From Isoetes taiwanensis (Eukaryota > Streptophyta > Lycopodiopsida > Isoetales > Isoetaceae), in assembly GCA_021234155.1 (NCBI GenBank), contig JAJEKV010000025.1:9733017-9797016 (forward strand): a stretch of DNA of 64,000 nucleotides, given 5' to 3'. The notes under the pieces are model-generated. The model saw only the letters and a list, made by a program, of their open reading frames with translations, was not told the origin of the DNA and ran no database searches. Position 1 is the first letter of the stretch, and every line of letters begins with the position of its first letter. Shown one piece after another: positions 58,131-64,000 of the stretch. The translations under genes were made by a program, and so were the position numbers.

Positions 58131-58264
58131 ACAACTATTCAAATCTATAACCATACGAACAGTTGGCTCAATGAAAGTGTGGTCTGTTTACCATAACAAA
58201 ACATCCACCCTGGGCTGATACACTGTAAAACCCACTTACCAAAACATCTTTGCTAATTGTAAAT
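58131..58264. other. Spacer, nothing recognised
   Basis: AT-rich, no coding seen. Confidence 0.4.
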
Positions 58265-58650
58265 TGCTCTACACGTCTGCATAATATAAATCTGGAGCCT
58301 GCAGTGGTTGCACAACGCCCCATTCCATTGGAGTGTTCGTACAGAAGTACAGAAGGTTAGAGTCCAATGGGCAACTCTGATGGTGCGAGTTATATTAGGA
58401 GGAGCAATTGCCCAACTTATATTCCATCCTGCGAGGGTGAAAGTCTTGCCAATGGAGTTCATAGTTATGGTTCTAGAGAACATATGGTAATGTAGCAATA
58501 AAAATGTGCTCTCCCCCATACACCAACTTATTGTACACCATCAGAAAATACAGAAAATACCAGCAAATTATGTTCCATGCAGATCTTTGCAATCATTTCC
58601 AGTTCTCTTCTGTTGAATACCATCTTTCCAGTAGGATTATGTACCACCTT
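58265..58650 (-). pseudogene. Class I/II aminotransferase fragment (kynurenine/methionine aminotransferase-like)
   Basis: The minus strand encodes VVHNPTGKMVFNRRELEMIA, the PLP-enzyme HNPTGK motif, then HNLLVFS. VYNKLVYGGEHI follows in a shifted frame. SRTITMNSIGKTFTLAGW (containing the PLP-lysine motif SxGKTF) and WAIAPP follow in a third, and WGVVQPLQAPDLYY in another. This is the order seen in plastid/cytosolic kynurenine aminotransferase-like proteins, PLP enzymes acting on amino acids and 2-oxo acids. At least three frameshifts and the absence of both ends make it a pseudogene. Upstream of 58647 the similarity stops at a likely intron border. Confidence 0.85.
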
Positions 58651-59078
58651 TCCGCAGATCACTTTAAGATTCAATAAATGTAAGACCAGGAGTATACCAA
58701 CAATGACAACAAATCTAGTCATGAGCTTATCTTTCATGAAACTGATATCAAATTTAAGGCTCAAGATATTTGTTAAGCATGCACACCTAGGGTCCTCTTT
58801 CTTCACCTTCCTGTGGCTATAACAGGGGTGGAAGTGGTTTATCTAACATAATGATGTGGTAACAATGAGAATAACATGACAATATCGAGAAGTGGGTACT
58901 ATCTTACTAAGGCATATCTCTATTTCAAGTTGTGATGAACAAATCACCCACTACTTGCAAAAGGAATCAAGATGTATATACAGAAATTGAGAACAAAATT
59001 GAGAGGAGATACATACTAAAAGGACAAAACAAATAGGATGCTGGACCCTCTAGTCCAACATATTACAGGTCGTTGACC

Positions 59079-59345
59079 CTCTAGTCAAATATATTAGACA
59101 GACTTTTCTGAAGAGGAAGAATAGTTATTCTTTGAAGCCAGCTTTGGAGAGAATCAAACATTAAAGGCCTGCAACAAAAAAATATCCACGTGAATTAAAT
59201 ATGAATAAAATGGTCATGCAAAGAACCACCAAATTCAAAAACAATTTTATGCACAATTTTGCAAATTTAAGCTTGGGAAAAAAACTTCCTATAGCTATAT
59301 GGCAAGGTCAAGGGGACATAAGAAATGAAATTTTTTACAGCTGCA
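59079..59345. repeat. Direct repeat copy 1 (partner 60381-60597)
   Basis: GACCCTCTAGTCAAATATAT...TTCTTTGAA and, after a ~65 bp extra piece, AAAATGGTCATGCAAAGAAC...TACAGCTGCATG. Few differences from the partner. Confidence 0.85.
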
Positions 59346-60380
59346 TGCCAAGGTGGAAACCACACAACCTTAACAGCAAGGCTACATGGCATCATGAAGG
59401 CGCCATCAGAGGCATGAGACTTTCCTACACATTCTGCTGGATGCTTATACATCTATTTATGAAGTATGAAATTAAATGGTACCACTGTAAAGTCCATCTT
59501 ATATATTAGCAAAAGGCGTTCATGCATCATTGAATAATCATAATCGTGGTTCTCATTATACAAAAAGGCAGATAGGATTTTGAATTGGTACATGTGGCAT
59601 GGGTCTAGAAATATTCATCATCATCTATAAGTAGAACGTGATAAAGCAGTAAAATACCTTTAATCTTATACTGCAAAGACACAAAACTTCATTGTACCAT
59701 GAGCAAGGGCAATTTAAATTCTGTATTGGAAGATGCATATATTATAATCGGCCTTCGCCAAATTTTTCAGTTCATATGGAACAAATAGGTGCAACATAAA
59801 CAAACCTGCTTAAAAATTCATTGCTTTTAATGATAAGAATTTGTAACAGTAGGGTCTTATGCACACATCTCTATGACTCAATGCATTCAGTTTGAAACAA
59901 ATTTGGTGTCAGTAAATTCCGTTGGATGAGCAAGTATACAACACCGGGTATATAAACTACAGACTGAAATTTTAAGTAGACATGTAAAAGGACATATTAC
60001 TGCTTGCCTTCATTTAATAACGCTGCAAGACTTCATGCAGATAGTGCAATGATCTCAGGGATTCCAAAGGTCAAGCTCTTTATAAAGGAAATTGACAGAA
60101 AAATAACTATTTTGAGGACACTGGCATATAGTCATAACATAAAATTGTGTCTCTAAAGTGCAATCATTCAGCTTTTAAACAAAAGCCACTTGAAAACCTC
60201 AGTCTCAAAGAAAGCAAAAACACAACTAAAAACCACATGAATATTACCAGAATTCAGATCTGCAGTGTAGAGCATTGGAAGACGACTTGAGACCTGAGCA
60301 GAAGGCCTTTGAGGCAGCAGCCATGGCATCATCCATAAAGATGCAACACGCCATCTCCAACATAAGATTTGGCCCACAAC

Positions 60381-60597
60381 GACCCTCTAGTCAAATATAT
60401 TAGACAGACTTTTCTGAAGAGGAAGAATAGTTATTCTTTGAATTAAATATGAATAAAATGGTCATGCAAAGAACCACCAAATTCAAAAACAATTTTATGC
60501 ACAATTTTGCAAATTTCAGCTTGGGAAAAAAACTTCCTATAGTTGTATGGCAAGGTCAAGGGGACATAAGAAATGAAATTTTCTACAGCTGCATGGT
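60381..60597. repeat. Direct repeat copy 2 (partner 59079-59345)
   Basis: Same sequence without the ~65 bp extra piece present in copy 1. Confidence 0.85.
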
Positions 60598-62266
60598 AAG
60601 CTAAAAAGAGATATTGCATGTAATAGAGAGGCTTTACCTTGAATCGATCCATGTGCATACATGCAAGCGGCCTCTTCCATCAGCAACGGAACAAAACCTT
60701 AATCACAGCAGCTGAACTGAGCTTGCAAAGTAAATAAGTTTTTAATTCGGCCTGAACCTAGCTATTCAAGCCTGATCTGTAACTGATGATGATGAATGCA
60801 AAAAATAGCTGAAGAAAATAGATACCTGAGGTTTCTGAGTAAACCGTGCTCCAGCATCCAAAGCACAAAACCATGAGACTTTAAGAATGTAAATACACAG
60901 ATAATCAAATAAACCAAGCTTTTGTGTCTTATTGTCTACCATCATGGACAGATAATGGAAAATCTTGGTGTCCACCATACACCACAATCAATTTAACCCT
61001 CCATAGAAAGTGATAACCCTAAATGCTTTCATTAAACTCTGCTCTTGTTCGCATCCAAAGGAGCCCAGCTTCTGGCGTTTTTGACCATAAACGACCCATT
61101 TTCATCCCCATTACACCTCAATATCAGCGGAATCCAGATACTTTTAGAATAGAGCTTTTGGCAATAAGAATGCTTGCTTTGAAGCTCCGGCTTTGAATCT
61201 AACATCTCTGATATCAAATTCCACCCAAAAGCAGGCCACATTGTACATGCCAATGCATGCACCGTGCATCCTCGCCCTAAATCGAATTTCCCAATTTTTA
61301 GAAATGGGCGAATTTGTAAATCATAGGAAAACCCACATTCCCGATTTTTGGTGCATCGGAATTTTTTTCCGGCATTTAAAACATTCAAAACCATAGAAAA
61401 CTGACCTTAAAAAAAAAATCCAAAAAGTTTTCGGAACCCCGGAAAAACCAAATTTAAACAATAGGATCCAATGGTTTATTTTTGTTTCGTCCAATCTTGT
61501 TGGCGTCAAGTAACCACTTAGAGCAATTCCGCTTTTGCCCTTCATAACTTCAATAACACGCAATCTGACAGTGAGCCCCTTCTCTAGTAACAAAGGCATA
61601 ACTTTTGATTGTATTCTTGCGGGATCTCATTCTTTGGTGCTTTTCATCATTGTATAGGACCATTTCTTCGATCTTCGGCCTTGTATTTGCTTATATGCCA
61701 ATCTTCTCATCCATGCCTTGCCATTGAGGCAAATTTATCTAGAGTATATCCAAGGTCTTTTTTGTGGCTTGATCTTGCCAAGGTTTAGGTCCTTATCATG
61801 CCCCTACCTTTGACGCTAAGATGTCCAAATCTCAAGCCTAATGTCAAACACAACTTCTTATTATTGTCTCATTTCGCAATCTCTTTGGCTACTAACTATT
61901 ATATCTTTGACTAGAATATAAACATCTATCATATTGTAGCCATTTCCATCATTGTTCCCTTGTTTGTATCTCTTCCATTCTTCTAGTTCGATGAATTCTT
62001 GGTGGATGTTATCTAACTATGAATCCCATCATTTCTTTGCAAGCGCATTTCTTATCCTAGGCATAAGAACCAAGTGGTCATAAATGTTTAGATGAAAAGT
62101 GGTTGCCAAACTTTTAGAGATAAATGACCAAGATTAGACAATGATTTATCAAGACAATTTATCTCGTTCATTTTTTTTCATCCCCTACCCTTCACCCCAA
62201 CCCTGCATTTCCGCTAGTTTTGCTTGTTGAAAGGTAGGCGAGAGGAAACTGCGGGACAGGGAAAAA

Positions 62267-63501
62267 ATGTGGATTACCAGATTCGTGGTGGTAGTATCGT
62301 TTCTGGCGCTAGGGCTTGTAGTCTCTCCGGATCCCCTTGTCTCCCGTCTCAAGGATGCCGGAGGGTGGCCAGCTTCCAATTCTGGAGGGATTGCCCTAAA
62401 AGGGAGCCTGGCATATCTCCGCTTTGTGCATCTCCTCAGTTTTGCAACAGCATGGGGTACTTCGCTTTGGGTCACATTAATAGGCGGGATATTGATGTTC
62501 AGGTAAGATTTATTTCACGATTTTATTTGATTTTTGTTGTTGCTGATAGTCAAGTTAAACTTCAAAAGCATCAGTTCAGGGAATTTATTGATTTTGCTGT
62601 GACACCAGTATTAGAGTTTCCTCTTCCTGTTTTTAGGATGCATTTTCTGGTACGTATCTGATTCATGCAATATCTGATTAAAAGGTTCTTTTATCAAAAT
62701 ACAAAACAATATTGAGAAGGCATTTACAAATTATGTGAATGACAAGCGGTATGCTTGAATGCTTCATGGAGGTGAGCTGAGATACTACAAGGCTTGTAGT
62801 ATAAGGTTTAAGTCTTGGTACAGAACAATATTGTGTATTAGGTGCTCTCGAGACTAAAACCCTTTGCATAAATCATATTAAGCTCTTACGTAGTAGGTTA
62901 TTTTTTTTAAATAAATTCACTTATCTTCTGGAATGTTTTTTATAGTTAAGCATATGCTTTATGTGGACCTGATTTCCATGTTGATATGCAGGAATTTGCC
63001 GAGACATCAATTTGGTAATCTGCAATCCAAGCTATTTCCAGTTTATTTCAGGTTGCAAGCCGTGTGTGCTGCAATATGTGTTGCAGCCTTTTCCACCTTG
63101 CATCCATGGAGGTCGTCTTCATCGGCTGATAAAACTCAAATTTTATCTCTGTCATGTTCTTTAATTGCAACAATGCTCAACCTTGTTATTTTTGAGCCCC
63201 TTACGATTAAGGTAACAAAGTCTTCCATTTGCGAATGTTATTGCTTTCACCATATCCAAAACTGATGATTGTATCATTCTTGCAGGTAATGAAACAAAGG
63301 CATAAAATTGAGAGGGATGAATCAATTGGCAATGAGATTGGTTCAGGTAAGAATCAGGAGGTGGCCAAACGTAATCCAGAGTTAGCAAAGATTAACAAGA
63401 CTTTTGGCATGGTTCATGGTCTTTCTTCATTATCAAACCTTTTGTCTATTGGAGGATTTGCCATCCACTCCTGGTACCTGGCTTGCAGGGTTATTTTGTG
63501 A
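62267..63501 (+). CDS. TMEM205-like (DUF4149) membrane protein, three exons
   Basis: Exons are 62267-62502, 62992-63211 and 63286-63501, with borders CAG|GTAAGA...ATGCAG|G, AAG|GTAACA...TTGCAG|G; phases fit and give 223 residues. Exon 1 has a hydrophobic N-terminus (ITRFVVVVSFLALGLVV) and, at about 50-78, the family start LRFVHLLSFATAWGTSLWVT. Exon 2 gives NLPRHQFGNLQSKLFPVYF and a membrane span ending in NLVIFEPLTIK. Exon 3 gives KQRHKIERDE, KTFGMVHGLSSLSNLLS and a last hydrophobic segment. Plant members of this family are integral membrane proteins of poorly known function, some fused to LEA-type domains; no such fusion is seen here. The ATG at 62267 opens the conserved frame; an upstream ATG at 62224 is in another frame. 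No disablement. Confidence 0.87.
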
Positions 63502-64000
63502 CATGGAACCGTGGGACAGAAAGAATAAAAAAATGGCTTATAATGATTTAGTTCTAAGTCTTATCTGGATTTACATTGAATGTTTTCTCTTGGCTTCTTA
63601 TTTCTGCATCTCTAATGAAGAAAGGCACTTCACGAGTGTCAATGAAGAAAGGACACTTCCAAGAGAAATGCCATGTACAAATTAAGCATATGCAACTCGA
63701 TAAGTAATACAATGAAACTTGTACTGGAATTGGTTCTAAATGCCTTGTTAAAATTGCCTATGGCGTTTTATTGCATCTTTGCTTGATGGCCATCAAATTG
63801 TGGAAGATTTCTTAGAATCTTTTAAATCAAAGGCCAGTGACTACTAAAATTCCTGCTCGAATCAATGGTGCCAAATATACTTTATTGTTTAATATTTAGC
63901 ATTACAACCACAGAGTGAACACAACAAAAGAAAAAAAGTGTGAACACAACAAAAGAAAAAAAGTACAAGCTGGTTGCCACGGATTGAACACATCCAAAGG
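63502..64000. other. 3' flank of the TMEM205-like gene
   Basis: Probable 3' UTR followed by intergenic DNA. A 25 bp tandem pair lies at 63915-63964 (GTGAACACAACAAAAGAAAA twice). Confidence 0.5.

Larger units (their letters stand above)
58651..62266. other. AT-rich intergenic sequence with a ~220 bp duplication
   Basis: 59079-59140 plus 59205-59345 match 60381-60597 as direct repeats. Frames at 60168-60377, 60766-60987 and 61032-61599 show no recognised motif. The last few hundred bases before 62267 should hold the promoter and 5' UTR of the TMEM205-like gene. I could not find further aminotransferase exons. Confidence 0.5.

Noticed and set aside
61032-61599. Minus-strand frames of 92-120 codons
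   Set aside because: Overlapping, motif-free, and not linked to the aminotransferase fragment by recognisable exons.
1-64000. tRNA, rRNA or organellar DNA insert
   Set aside because: No cloverleaf, rRNA core or plastid/mitochondrial gene was recognised by eye; the TGGTATCAGAGC sites are primer binding sites of LTR elements, not tRNA genes.

Overview
This window is nuclear DNA of a land plant. The evidence is intron-containing plant-type genes, a RALF peptide gene, an EID1-like F-box gene, and a large load of plant-type transposable elements: Ty3/gypsy chromoviruses primed by initiator tRNA-Met, an L1-like LINE, Helitron-like termini and a MITE. The sequence is AT-rich with long stretches of transposon debris, as in large fern or gymnosperm genomes. 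The species cannot be fixed from sequence alone. I see no bacterial, organellar or rRNA/tRNA block.

Layout. 1-3806 is a near-perfect 3.8 kb inverted repeat. Each arm ends at its centre in a Helitron-like 3' terminus (17-nt GC hairpin, 9 nt, CTAG, host T). A third such terminus starts at 5681. 3807-9365 is unrecognised AT-rich DNA with a ~95 bp duplication. 9430-10520 (minus) is the 3' end of a non-LTR retrotransposon with a pentamer tail. 10891-11126 is a row of short hairpins whose stems vary while their loops stay alike. 12041-12167 is an orphan exon. 12910-14022 (minus) is the EID1-like F-box gene. 18285-18635 is a PIF/Harbinger-like transposase fragment. 20055-20390 is an intact RALF precursor gene. 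21246-21544 is a MITE. 21967-24665 is a pair of ~190 bp direct repeats enclosing broken pieces of an L-gulonolactone oxidase-like gene and a protein disulfide isomerase gene.

25987-30580 is a LINE with a target-site duplication and A-tail. 31973-52838 is a ~20.9 kb composite of nested LTR retrotransposons. Its outer ends are + strand LTR ends flanked by ATTAT. Inside is chromovirus A on the minus strand, whose 3' LTR carries an 827 bp retroposon with a 9 bp duplication. Element A is split in its RNase H region by element B (37551-49232, minus). B has ~1.58 kb LTRs, a 5 bp target duplication, PBS and PPT, and badly decayed coding. The neighbouring 52890-53056 sequence is a paralogous unoccupied copy of the outer insertion site.

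53057-62266 is mostly unrecognised AT-rich DNA with local duplications and an aminotransferase pseudogene (minus). 62267-63501 is an intact three-exon gene for a TMEM205-like (DUF4149) membrane protein.

The host genes that look functional are RALF, the TMEM205-like gene and probably the EID1-like F-box gene. They share no obvious pathway or operon-like arrangement. The rest is mobile DNA, fragments of captured or dying genes, and duplicated intergenic sequence.
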